Shown piece after piece: positions 10,038 through 19,019 of a DNA stretch of 64,000 bases; position 1 is the first letter of the stretch, and each line of letters starts with the position of its first letter. The position numbers and the translations under genes are program-made. Origin of the DNA: CAIXSC01 sp046349915 (GTDB lineage: Bacteria; Planctomycetota; Planctomycetia; Pirellulales; Pirellulaceae); contig JAXMBL010000004.1 in assembly GCA_046349915.1 (NCBI GenBank), forward strand, positions 806,001 to 870,000, given 5' to 3'. Below the pieces are notes generated by a model. It was given only the letters and a program-made list of their open reading frames with translations, was not told the DNA's origin and searched no databases.

Positions 10038-10901
10038 ATGAATCCGTCGCTTTCCCGCTCCGTGTCCCGTCGTCGTTTTCTCACCGTCGCCGCAGCCGGC
10101 GCGGCGGGAGTGGCTTGGTTTGACTTGCCGCGAGTTTTAGGGGCGCTGGCGGACGATTCCTTCGGCGGATTTCCCGTCGGCGTGCAGAGCTACTCGCTCC
10201 GCAACTTCAATCTGGTCGAAGCTGTACGGCATATTCAGGCGCTCGGCGTGCATTACGCTGAGTTCTACAGCAAGCACCTGGCCATCGACGCGAGCGATTC
10301 GCAGATCAAGGATACCTTGAAGTTGCTGGCGGACGGCGGCATCAAGTTGGTCGCTCACGGGGTCAACGGTTTTAGCAAGAATCACGAGCAGAATCGCAAG
10401 GTATTCGAGTTCGCGAAGCGTGCCGGGATTCGCAACCTCACGGCCGACCCCCAACCCGATTCGTTCGACAGTCTCGAAAAGCTGGTCGCGGAGTTCGACG
10501 TTCGGATCGCGATCCATAACCACGGCCCGGGACATCGTTACGACAAGCTGGAGCAAGTTGCCAAGGCGTTGAAGGATCGCCATCCCATGATTGGCGTGTG
10601 TGTCGACACGGGCCACGTGATTCGCACAAAGGAAGATCCGGTCAAGTGGATTCGCGAACTGGGGCCGCGCGTCTTCGCGACCCATCTTAAGGACGACATC
10701 AAGCAGGACGGCGGCTCTCAGAACGTAGTCATCGGCAAGGGGAATTTGGACGTTGTCGGCGTTTTCAAGGCGCTTAGGGAAGTTAAGTTCCCCGCGGACG
10801 GCGATTTGGCCCTGGAATACGAAGCCAACCCCGCCAATCCGGTGGAAGAGATGAAGGCCTGCATCACCGTTGCTCGCGAGGCGATCGCCAAGGTTGCCTA
10901 G
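10038..10901 (+). CDS. Tat-exported sugar phosphate isomerase/epimerase (TIM barrel)
   Basis: 287 aa. The N-terminus SRRRFLTVAAAGAAGVAWF is a twin-arginine signal, so the enzyme is probably exported folded. The rest is an AP-endonuclease-2-type TIM barrel: PVGVQSYSLRNF at the start, AEFYSKHLA, IAIHNHGPGHRYD, IGVCVDTGHV with metal-binding Asp/His, FATHLKD, and LALEYEAN near the end. Such proteins isomerise or epimerise sugars or cleave inositol derivatives; the substrate cannot be told. It lies 178 bp upstream of an RbsB-type sugar-binding lipoprotein in the same direction, which suggests a role in processing an imported sugar. Confidence 0.88.
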   Translation: MNPSLSRSVSRRRFLTVAAAGAAGVAWFDLPRVLGALADDSFGGFPVGVQSYSLRNFNLVEAVRHIQALGVHYAEFYSKHLAIDASDSQIKDTLKLLADGGIKLVAHGVNGFSKNHEQNRKVFEFAKRAGIRNLTADPQPDSFDSLEKLVAEFDVRIAIHNHGPGHRYDKLEQVAKALKDRHPMIGVCVDTGHVIRTKEDPVKWIRELGPRVFATHLKDDIKQDGGSQNVVIGKGNLDVVGVFKALREVKFPADGDLALEYEANPANPVEEMKACITVAREAIAKVA

Positions 10902-11079
10902 CCGAGCCCTCAGATCGTAGTCGATGGCTTACCAGAGGGGCGTAGTCCAGAAAGACTCGCCCCCAAACCGTCGTTGAGCGGCCTTAGGTCCCTTGCTTCG
11001 ATGCGTGCCGCGAAACTAAAATTTTGAGCTTAAACGCGTCGCTGCGTCGTTCCTCCATCTGCTCACAAAGGTGCCGGCC

Positions 11080-12210
11080 GTGACATTGCCTCGTCGTCGA
11101 ATCGTGGGACTGTTATTCGTTTTGGGTTGCGTCTCGCTCGCCTCGCTGGCGGGGTGTGGCGGGTCGAATGGTGGTGGAGCGGCCGGAGGCAAGGCAACGA
11201 GCGGCGGCAGTGGGGAGGCGACAAGCGGCGCCTCCGGAGAGGGCGGCGCCGCGAAGACCGCCAGCGGCAAGCGGCCCAAGGTGGCCTATGTCACCAATGG
11301 CGTGGCTTCGTTCTGGACGATTGCTCAGAAGGGCGCCGAGGCGGCTGCGAAGGAATTCGATTGTGACGTCGTGGTAAAAATGCCCACCGCGGACAGCGCG
11401 GTCGCTAACCAGAAGCGAATTCTGGAAGAGCTGTTGAGCAGCGGAATCGACGGCGTGGCCGTGAGTCCCATTGATCCCGACAATCAGACCGAGATCCTCA
11501 ACACGGTGGCGGGCGAAACCAGCCTGATCACACACGACGCCGACGCGCCGAAAAGCAAGCGGCTCGCCTATATCGGCATGGACAACTACCGAGCGGGACG
11601 GATGTGCGGTCAACTGGTGAAAGAGGCGATGCCCGAGGGAGGATCGATCATGATCTTCGTCGGTCGACTCGAACAACTCAACGCCCGCCTGCGTCGCCAA
11701 GGTTTGATTGACGAACTGTTGGACCGCTCCGAGGACAACACGCGCTACGACAAGCCGGGCGAGGTCATCAAGGGTGACAAGTACACCATCCTGGATACTC
11801 GCACCGACAACTTCGATTTCGGCGCCGCGAAGGCGTTGCCCGAGGACGCGATTGCCAAACACCCCGACTTGAAGTGCATGATTGGGCTGTTTGCTTACAA
11901 CCCGCCGTACATTCTCGAAGCCTTGGCGCAAGCCAACAAACTGGGACAGATCAAGGTGGTCGCCTTCGATGAGGATGACAAGACGTTGCAGGCGATCCAG
12001 GACGGACACTGCTATGGCACCGTCGTGCAAAATCCGTATCAGTACGGCTTTGAGTCGGTGAAGATGCTGCAATCGCTCGCCCGCGGCGATAAGTCGGTGA
12101 TTCCGCAGGATGCGTTCATGAACATCGATGCTCGAAAGATCAAGAAGGATAACGTTGAGGAGTTCTGGACTGAATTAAAGCGACTCACTCAGCCCGCAGA
12201 CGCCAAGTAA
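11080..12210 (+). CDS. sugar ABC transporter substrate-binding lipoprotein (RbsB/XylF type)
   Basis: 376 aa from the GTG at 11080-11082. I prefer it over the GTG at 11071 because AAAGG (11066-11070) then sits about 9 nt away. The signal sequence ends in SLASLAGCGG, a lipobox, followed by a Gly/Ser-rich linker. The binding fold (Peripla_BP_4) is evident: VAYVTNGVASFWTIAQKGAE, GIDGVAVSPIDPD, LITHDADAP, YIGMDNYRAGRMCGQL, MIGLFAYNPP and KVVAFDEDDKTLQAI. First gene of a binding protein - ATPase - permease set; the ligand is probably a monosaccharide. Confidence 0.92.
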   Translation: MTLPRRRIVGLLFVLGCVSLASLAGCGGSNGGGAAGGKATSGGSGEATSGASGEGGAAKTASGKRPKVAYVTNGVASFWTIAQKGAEAAAKEFDCDVVVKMPTADSAVANQKRILEELLSSGIDGVAVSPIDPDNQTEILNTVAGETSLITHDADAPKSKRLAYIGMDNYRAGRMCGQLVKEAMPEGGSIMIFVGRLEQLNARLRRQGLIDELLDRSEDNTRYDKPGEVIKGDKYTILDTRTDNFDFGAAKALPEDAIAKHPDLKCMIGLFAYNPPYILEALAQANKLGQIKVVAFDEDDKTLQAIQDGHCYGTVVQNPYQYGFESVKMLQSLARGDKSVIPQDAFMNIDARKIKKDNVEEFWTELKRLTQPADAK

Positions 12211-12326
12211 TTAATGCTCCTAAGCCTCCCGGCCACACGCGGCATCCACATTCTGGCTGTCGCGCCGCAACTTGCCGGTTGTGGAAGGTAGCCGTTTGTC
12301 TTCTTCGATGATTCGATCGATTCACC

Positions 12327-13838
12327 ATGCCGACCCCGCTGCTCGAAGTTCGCGCCGTCACCAAACGGTTTCCCGGCGTTGTGGCGATCAGTGGCGTCAA
12401 TCTTGAGCTCTATCCGGGCGAAGTAGTCGCCATTCTCGGGGAGAATGGCGCGGGCAAAAGCACCTTGATGAAGGTGCTCGCCGGCGTCCAACAGCCGGAC
12501 GAAGGAGAGCTTTACTGGGAGGGACGAGCGGTTCAGATCAATTCGGTGAGCGACGCCATCGAGCTGGGGATCTCGCTCATCCACCAGGAATTGAACCTCG
12601 CCGACAATCTTGATGTCGGCGCGAATGTCTTCTTGGGACGCGAACCGTTACGAGCAGGGCTGATCGATCGCCAACGAATTGAAATTGAAGCGAAGCAGTT
12701 TCTCGATCGAGTGGGGCTGGAGGTCTCGCCGCGGACGATCACTTCGGAACTCGCAATCGGCCAGCAGCAGTTGGTGGAAATCGCCAAGGCGCTTTCCTCG
12801 AACGCGCGGATCTTGATCATGGACGAGCCAACGTCGAGCCTGTCATCGCACGAAGCGGCTCGCTTGTTCGAGGTCGTCAAGGATTTGCGATCGCGCGGCG
12901 TCTGCATCGTCTATATCTCTCACCGCCTAGGTGAAGTGAAAGAGCTGGCGGATCGAGTGGTGGTGCTGCGCGACGGACGTAACGCCGGTTCGTTGCGCAA
13001 AGAGGAAATCAATCACGACTCGATGGTGCGTTTGATGGTGGGACGCGAGCTCTCACAGTTTTACGCCCACGAACCGCATCCACCGGGCGAGGTGGCGCTC
13101 GAGGTTGCAGGTTTGCGTACCACCTCGTGGCCTGACCGCGAGCTGTCGTTCTCGGTACGCGCGGGTGAAATCGTCGGGGTTGCCGGTTTAGTGGGTGCGG
13201 GTCGGACGGAGATGCTGCGAGCCATCTTTGGCGTCGACCCTATCTTGGGAGGGAAGGTGCGAGTCGCAGGTCGCGAGTTGCAACTTCACTCGCCTCATGA
13301 TGCCATCCAGGCGGGGATCGCCTTGGTGCCCGAGGATCGGAAGCAGCAAGGACTCGTCCTCGAAATGACGGTGCGAGAGAACACGGGGCTAGCGGGATTG
13401 CTGAGGAATCGGTTGGCGGCGGGATTTCTGAATTTCGCCGTAGAGCGACGAGACACGGCGGAGATGATCGCCAAACTGAAGATTAAGACGCCGCACGCCG
13501 AGCAAGTCGTGCAGTATTTGTCGGGTGGTAATCAGCAAAAGGTGGTATTGGGAAAATGGCTGGCGCTCGAGCCGCGAGTGCTGTTGCTGGATGAACCGAC
13601 TCGCGGCATCGACATTGGCGCCAAGCAAGACATCTACGCCCTGATGGAAGAGCTGGCAAGACGCAACGTCGCGATTCTGTTTGTGTCGAGTGAAATGGAA
13701 GAGGTGCTCGGCATGTCGGATCGTACGATTGTCATGCACGAAGGCCGGATCACCGGCGAATTGTCCCGGACGCAACTTAGCGAAGAATCGGTCATGCATC
13801 TCGCGACCGGCAATATCGGACGGATGGCTGCATCATGA
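12327..13838 (+). CDS. sugar ABC transporter ATP-binding protein, two ABC domains (RbsA type)
   Basis: 503 aa with two tandem nucleotide-binding domains, as in RbsA/MglA. The first has Walker A GENGAGKST and Walker B ILIMDEPTSSLS. The second has a modified Walker A (VGAGRTEM, usual for the second half), signature LSGGNQQKVVLGKWL, and Walker B VLLLDEPTRGIDIG. It energises sugar import with the binding lipoprotein 116 bp upstream and the permease downstream, whose ATG overlaps this stop as ATGA. Length and motifs are normal. Confidence 0.96.
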   Translation: MPTPLLEVRAVTKRFPGVVAISGVNLELYPGEVVAILGENGAGKSTLMKVLAGVQQPDEGELYWEGRAVQINSVSDAIELGISLIHQELNLADNLDVGANVFLGREPLRAGLIDRQRIEIEAKQFLDRVGLEVSPRTITSELAIGQQQLVEIAKALSSNARILIMDEPTSSLSSHEAARLFEVVKDLRSRGVCIVYISHRLGEVKELADRVVVLRDGRNAGSLRKEEINHDSMVRLMVGRELSQFYAHEPHPPGEVALEVAGLRTTSWPDRELSFSVRAGEIVGVAGLVGAGRTEMLRAIFGVDPILGGKVRVAGRELQLHSPHDAIQAGIALVPEDRKQQGLVLEMTVRENTGLAGLLRNRLAAGFLNFAVERRDTAEMIAKLKIKTPHAEQVVQYLSGGNQQKVVLGKWLALEPRVLLLDEPTRGIDIGAKQDIYALMEELARRNVAILFVSSEMEEVLGMSDRTIVMHEGRITGELSRTQLSEESVMHLATGNIGRMAAS

Positions 13839-15601
13839 AGAAAATCACCGGCATCTTCCTGCTCTTGGTCTACGTGTGCGTCGCGACCACGTTGCTGAAC
13901 GAGCGATTCATCGGCGCCTTCAATATGCAGAACATGACTCGCTGGAGTTCCATGTTCGGCATTTTGGGAATCGGCGTCGCGTTCGTGATCATCACGGGAG
14001 GAATTGACCTCTCGATCGGGTCGGTGGTGGGCTTGATTGGCTGTCTGTTGCCGATGATGGTGCTAGGCACTCGCGATTGGCCGCCATCGTCCGTGGCGTC
14101 GCTGACGGCGTTTCTATTGAGTCTGGAGTGTTTAGTCGTAGGCGGCAGTTGGTGGTTTGCGAAGTGGCGCGCGCAAAGCGACGGCGAAGACGATTCGCGG
14201 CGAGCTTGGCTTGCGCTGTCGGTTGGGTGTGGGTTAATGGTGCTGGCGGTAGTGATCCGAGCAGTGACGCTTCCCGCGTGGGTCTCGGTTGCGTGCGTAT
14301 TGATCTGGGTGTTGGGGATCTCGCTCCATCTCGGGCTCGTGCACGGACTCTTGGTTACGCAAGCCAGACTGCAACCGTTCGTAGTGACTTTGTGTGGCTT
14401 CTTGATCTACCGCGGGCTCGCTCGCTATCTCGCGGACGATCAACCCCAGGGACTCGGCGATGCCTACGACAACTCGTTGCGACTCCTGGCGACGGGGAAA
14501 CCTTGCAGTGTCGCGCTGGTGGTGGCAATCGCGGGCGTGGCGGCTGGCATTTGGTGTGGCTGGCGGATGCTGATGGAACGTAGGCCCGATGGAACAAGTC
14601 CGCGACGCGGGCTGCTGGCGTTCGGAGTGATTGCGGGACTCGCCATCGCCCTGATCGCGGCCGTACGATTCGCGCCCGACGGAGTGCTGGGAGGATTGGC
14701 GGCCAACAAGGCGCCAGGCGCCGTCATGAATGTGTTTGGTTGGCTGGTCGTGCCGGCCACGCTTTGGCTATTAGTCACAGCGTTCCGACTGAATGGTCAA
14801 CGCTTGCTGGCGCCGTTGCTAAGTGTCCTCGTGGGCGCGGGGCTGTTGATTATTGCGTTGTGGGTCGTAGGTAAAGATGACGGTTGGTTTGTCGGGGGCG
14901 CCGCATGGGCGGCTCGCATCCGCATGGCCAGCGTCTTCTTGTCGCTCGGTATTTTGATGGGAGCGATCGCGTGGTTTGGGCGCTCGGCCTTGCGCGGCGG
15001 CGACGCGGTGCAAACGCCGTTGGCGGCCGCGGGGACGACCTCCGTACTGTGGTTGGTCAGTCGCCGCATGGGAGAGGTGTCGCTGGCGGATACCTTGCTC
15101 GGCGAGATGCTAGTGCCGGCGCCGTTCTTCGTGATGCTGGTCGTCGCCGTGATCGCCGCGATTTTTCTGAATCAAACGATCTACGGCCGGTATTTGCTCG
15201 CTCTGGGACGGAATGAACAGGCCGCTCGCTTCAGCGGCATCAAGACGGACCGACTGGTCGTCTTGGCCTATGTGCTGTGCGGTGGTGCTGCCGGTCTGGG
15301 AGGAGTGCTCTTCACGCTCGACGGCAACTCCGTGCAGCCCTCGGGTCATGGCAGCGTTTACGAGTTGTATGCGATCGCAGCCGCCGTTTTGGGCGCTTGC
15401 AGTCTCCGGGGCGGCGAGGGGTCGATCGTCGGAGTGATTATCGGCGCCACCGTCGTCCGCGTGTTGTACAACGCGATTGGCATGCTGGGCATCCCGTCGA
15501 CGCTCGAATACACCATCATCGGCGTGGTGATTCTTGGTGGAGTGATCGCAGACGAGACGGTCAAACGCATGACGGCTCGTAAGCGATTAGAGGAACGCTG
15601 A
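13835..15601 (+). CDS. sugar ABC transporter permease (RbsC type) with large extra membrane insert
   Basis: 588 aa, against about 320 for RbsC. RbsC-like parts are the N-terminus (FGILGIGVAFVIITGGIDLS), LVTQARLQPFVVTLCGFLIY, and the C-terminus from FLNQTIYGRYLLALGRNEQA through AAAVLGACSLRGGEGSIVGV to LEYTIIGVVILGGV. Between these lie two added stretches: one of about 80 residues after the second helix, and one of roughly 200 residues with several hydrophobic segments (VALVVAIAGVAAGIWCGW, LLIIALWVVG, SVFLSLGILMGAIAWF). Start overlaps the ATPase stop by 4 nt, implying coupled translation. The transport role is secure; the purpose of the extra helices is unknown. Confidence 0.9.
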   Translation: MKKITGIFLLLVYVCVATTLLNERFIGAFNMQNMTRWSSMFGILGIGVAFVIITGGIDLSIGSVVGLIGCLLPMMVLGTRDWPPSSVASLTAFLLSLECLVVGGSWWFAKWRAQSDGEDDSRRAWLALSVGCGLMVLAVVIRAVTLPAWVSVACVLIWVLGISLHLGLVHGLLVTQARLQPFVVTLCGFLIYRGLARYLADDQPQGLGDAYDNSLRLLATGKPCSVALVVAIAGVAAGIWCGWRMLMERRPDGTSPRRGLLAFGVIAGLAIALIAAVRFAPDGVLGGLAANKAPGAVMNVFGWLVVPATLWLLVTAFRLNGQRLLAPLLSVLVGAGLLIIALWVVGKDDGWFVGGAAWAARIRMASVFLSLGILMGAIAWFGRSALRGGDAVQTPLAAAGTTSVLWLVSRRMGEVSLADTLLGEMLVPAPFFVMLVVAVIAAIFLNQTIYGRYLLALGRNEQAARFSGIKTDRLVVLAYVLCGGAAGLGGVLFTLDGNSVQPSGHGSVYELYAIAAAVLGACSLRGGEGSIVGVIIGATVVRVLYNAIGMLGIPSTLEYTIIGVVILGGVIADETVKRMTARKRLEER

Positions 15602-15722
15602 TCGGAAAATCTCCCTCTTCGACTTCAGCACCGACGGCGCGGTAAACTGCGCCTCGGTGAAGCGGCGTCCGTTCGTCGCGACTTGCAAGTTGAGGGACTC
15701 TTGCGCCGATCGGTGGTGGTCT

Positions 15723-18700
15723 ATGCCCCTGAGTGATCTGACGAGCTTGCGTCGGCTGTTCGTCTTCCACGGTATCGTTGGACTCGTCGGGTTTCTCGGC
15801 CTGATCGGATTCTCTGTCCGGCCAGGGTGGGCTCAAGTGGAGTCGGCTCAGCGTTTCGACCTCTTGCTGCGTGGCGGCGTGGTACACGATGGCGCCGGAG
15901 GAGAGCCGCGCGAGGTCGACATAGGTTTGCGCGACGGCAAGATTGCCGCGATAGCGAAGCTTGATCCGTCTCGAGCGGAGATTGTGATCGACTGCCAGGG
16001 GCTGGTGATCGCGCCGGGTTTCATCGACCTGCATACGCACAGCGACTCGGCCATTGTTTCACCCGCAACGCGTGCGAACGTCAACTATTTGATGCAAGGT
16101 TGCACCACGGTTGTCACGGGCAATTGTGGGTCGGGGCCGGTCGATGTCGCCGCGTATCTCGACAAGGTCGACCAAGCGGGCGCGGGGTCGCATGTCATCC
16201 ATATCCTGCCCCAAGGGAGTCTGCGCGATCAGGTCATGGGCAAGTTGCACCGCAAACCAACGCCCGCGGAACTCGATCGCATGCGCGAGTTGGCCGACAA
16301 GGCGATGCGAGACGGCGCGTTCGGTATGTCTACGGGCTTGATCTACGTTCCCAGCATGTTTGCCGAGACGGACGAACTGGTGGAGATTGCGACGGTCGTG
16401 GGGCGTCATGGCGGATTCTATGCCAGCCATATCCGTGGCGAAGGGACCGGATTGCTGGAGGCGGTGAATGAGGCGATTGAGATCGGCCGGCGCGGGCAAT
16501 TGCCCGTGCATGTCTCACACTTCAAGGCCGCGGGGCGAGATGCCTGGGGGACCTTGCGAGTGGCCGCCGAGTTGATCGAAAAGTCTCGCGCGGAGGGACT
16601 CAAGATTACGGCGGATCAGTATCCCTACATTGCGTCGAGTACTTCGCTGGAGGCCACATTGCTGCCAAGCTGGTCGCGTGAAGGAGGGCGAGCGGAGTTG
16701 GTGAAACGTCTGAAGGATCAAGCCACCGCGGAGAAGATTCGGTCTGAAGTGGCGGCAAAGATCAAGTCATCGGTTCGCGTGCAGATCGCTTCATATAAAG
16801 CTCGTCGAGATTGGATCGGAAAGTCGCTCGCCGAGATCGCAAAGCTTGAAGGGCGAGATCCCGCGGAGATCGTGCTGGAAATTGAACGCAACGGTGGAGC
16901 GGGCGTCGTCAATTTCAGTATGAACGAAGAGGATGTGCGACTGGCGATGCAGTTTCCTTGGGTGGCTACGGCAAGTGACGGAGGGGCGAAGATTCCCTCG
17001 GCCGACCAACCTCATCCGCGATCGTATGGAACGTTTCCTCGCAAGATTGGGCACTACGCGATTGAGTCGAAGGTGTTGCCGCTCGCCGCCGCGATTCGCA
17101 GTTCATCGGGTCTGCCGGCTGACATTCTCGGCCTGACGGATCGTGGCTATCTCCGTGAAGGATTGGCAGCCGATATCGTCGTCTTTGATCCCTCAACGTT
17201 TCGTGATCGAGCCACGTTCGATTCGCCGTATCGCTTAGCCGAAGGAATTCGTTATGTCTTTGTCGCGGGGACGCCGGCTGTCCACGAAGGGAAGCCCACC
17301 GGAGCGCTCGCAGGCCGCTCTATTCGACGAAAGCCCTTGAAGGTAGCTCAACCGAAGCCGGTCGAACAATTGATCGAGCGGATCGCTCAGAAACGCGAAG
17401 CGGGCTCGACGACGGCGGAGTTCTACTCGATTCCACTCGCCAAAGACTTGTCAGAACGTCGCTCGCTTCCCATTGGCGTGTTTGATTCGGGGATCGGCGG
17501 ACTGGCGGTTCTTGAGGCGATACTGACGTTGGATCGCCATCAGAACGAAACGGGGAAGCCAGGGGCCGATGGCGTGCCCGATTTTGCAGGCGAGCGTTTC
17601 ATTTATTTGGGCGATCAAGCCAACATGCCCTACGGTAACTACTCGTCAGTAGAGCGTGAGGATTACCTGCGGGAGCTTATCCTGAAGGATGCGATGTTCT
17701 TGGTGGGGAATCGATATTGGCCGACCGCGAAGGCAGAGCAGCCTTTGTTCGATAAGCCGCCCGTGAAGGCGATCGTCATCGCCTGTAATACAGCGACCGC
17801 TTACGGCTTGGAAGATATTCGAGCCGCCATGGATCGCTGGAAACTTCCCGTTCCCGTGATTGGAGTGGTGGAAGCGGGCGCTGATTCAGTCGTGGAACGA
17901 TTGCCTCGTGAAGGAGAACCAGAAGCTGTTGCGGTGCTCGCGACCGTGGGGACCTGCGGAAGCAAGGCGTACCCTCGAGCCATCTCGCGAGCCGCGGGAC
18001 AGGCAGGGCGACGCTTGCCCGACGTCTGGCAGCAAGGGAGTGTGGGGTTGGCGGGTGCGATCGAAGGAAACCCGGCTTATGTGCGCGGCAACTCGGTTTC
18101 AGGAACCGAGTCCGTTCCTTATCTGGGACCGACGGTGGCGAACGAGGCCGCTCGAATCGATCCCTCTTTGGTCGAAGCGTACGCGTTCGAACCGGCCGGC
18201 CTCGCGGGCGATCCCAACAAACCCGAGTCTTGGCAAATCGTCTCGGTCAGCAACTACGTGCGTTACGATGTGACGACGATGGTCGAAAACTATCGACGAT
18301 CGGGCGCCAGTAAACCGATCCGATATGTGGTGCTTGGGTGCACACACTATCCCTACGAGGCGACTCGGATCGCCGATACTCTGACGCGATTGAAGAACTA
18401 CCGCGATACGAAGGGTGCTTATCCTTATCGTGGCTTGATTGCTGAAACGGTCGAACTGGTAGATCCAGGGGAACTGACGGCGGTCCAGTTGTTTCGTCGT
18501 CTATTTCAGGAACGGTTGTTCACTGATCGCCGCCAGCAATCGGTCGGTCCCGATGCCGAGAAAGTGGCTCACTTGGAGAGCATCTATATATCCGTTCCAA
18601 GTCCCAGCGTACCTCAACAGATGCTCGGGGCTGATGGAGGGTTAACCGCGGACTACAAGTACTCGCGAACCGCCGGCCGTGCGGATGTCGAGGACACTCG

Positions 18701-18830
18701 CGTGACTACGTTGACGCTCGAACTGTTGCCCGAATCGTCGCGGAAACTCTTGCAGGAGCGGTGTCAGCAGGTTTGGGCTTCGTTCAGCACGGACAGGAGC
18801 GACGGACTGGAAGTCCGTCGTACAAAGTAG
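15723..18830 (+). CDS. exported fusion of N-acyl-D-amino-acid deacylase and glutamate-racemase-like domain
   Basis: 1035 aa from ATG 15723; a GTG at 15657 would add 22 residues before what looks like a signal peptide ending in GWAQ. Residues about 35-560 are a D-aminoacylase: FDLLLRGGVVHDGAG, the metal motif DLHTHSDSA, TTVVTGNCGSG, GMSTGLIYVPS, GFYASHIRGEG, VHVSHFKAAG, and SDGGAKIPS late in the domain. Residues about 575-1010 resemble MurI: IGVFDSGIGGLAVLEA, IACNTATAYG (Cys688) and VVLGCTHYPYEATR (Cys873), the two-cysteine racemase centre. The pairing suggests N-acyl-D-Glu hydrolysis followed by racemisation to L-Glu. The last residues (RSDGLEVRRTK) are encoded by an inserted repeat. Confidence 0.85.
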   Translation: MPLSDLTSLRRLFVFHGIVGLVGFLGLIGFSVRPGWAQVESAQRFDLLLRGGVVHDGAGGEPREVDIGLRDGKIAAIAKLDPSRAEIVIDCQGLVIAPGFIDLHTHSDSAIVSPATRANVNYLMQGCTTVVTGNCGSGPVDVAAYLDKVDQAGAGSHVIHILPQGSLRDQVMGKLHRKPTPAELDRMRELADKAMRDGAFGMSTGLIYVPSMFAETDELVEIATVVGRHGGFYASHIRGEGTGLLEAVNEAIEIGRRGQLPVHVSHFKAAGRDAWGTLRVAAELIEKSRAEGLKITADQYPYIASSTSLEATLLPSWSREGGRAELVKRLKDQATAEKIRSEVAAKIKSSVRVQIASYKARRDWIGKSLAEIAKLEGRDPAEIVLEIERNGGAGVVNFSMNEEDVRLAMQFPWVATASDGGAKIPSADQPHPRSYGTFPRKIGHYAIESKVLPLAAAIRSSSGLPADILGLTDRGYLREGLAADIVVFDPSTFRDRATFDSPYRLAEGIRYVFVAGTPAVHEGKPTGALAGRSIRRKPLKVAQPKPVEQLIERIAQKREAGSTTAEFYSIPLAKDLSERRSLPIGVFDSGIGGLAVLEAILTLDRHQNETGKPGADGVPDFAGERFIYLGDQANMPYGNYSSVEREDYLRELILKDAMFLVGNRYWPTAKAEQPLFDKPPVKAIVIACNTATAYGLEDIRAAMDRWKLPVPVIGVVEAGADSVVERLPREGEPEAVAVLATVGTCGSKAYPRAISRAAGQAGRRLPDVWQQGSVGLAGAIEGNPAYVRGNSVSGTESVPYLGPTVANEAARIDPSLVEAYAFEPAGLAGDPNKPESWQIVSVSNYVRYDVTTMVENYRRSGASKPIRYVVLGCTHYPYEATRIADTLTRLKNYRDTKGAYPYRGLIAETVELVDPGELTAVQLFRRLFQERLFTDRRQQSVGPDAEKVAHLESIYISVPSPSVPQQMLGADGGLTADYKYSRTAGRADVEDTRVTTLTLELLPESSRKLLQERCQQVWASFSTDRSDGLEVRRTK

Positions 18831-18986
18831 CCCGCTCACTTCGTGAGCGGTCAGCCGCGTGGCCAGCGAGCGGCTGTCGCCGTCAGCCGAGCCGCGTTGT
18901 TGGGGTCGGTTCGCACGGACAGGAGCGACGGACTAGAAGTCCGTCGTACATGTGAGGCGGATCGACGGACTGGAAGTCCGTCGTAC
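18800..18986 (+). repeat. REP-like repeat cluster: three A hairpins and one GTAG-B hairpin
   Basis: A hairpins (GACGGACT/AGTCCGTC, 3-nt loop) begin at 18801, 18927 and 18964. The B hairpin CCGCTCAC-TTC-GTGAGCGG is at 18832-18850, preceded by GTAG. The cluster begins inside the 3' end of the upstream gene and supplies its last codons and TAG stop. Confidence 0.85.
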
Positions 18987-19019
18987 TTTCGGATTACGAC
19001 AGTGGCGATGATCGCCGAA

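Noticed and set aside
11113..12072. Minus-strand open frame of 319 codons
   Set aside because: Antisense to the sugar-binding lipoprotein gene, which has clear family motifs.
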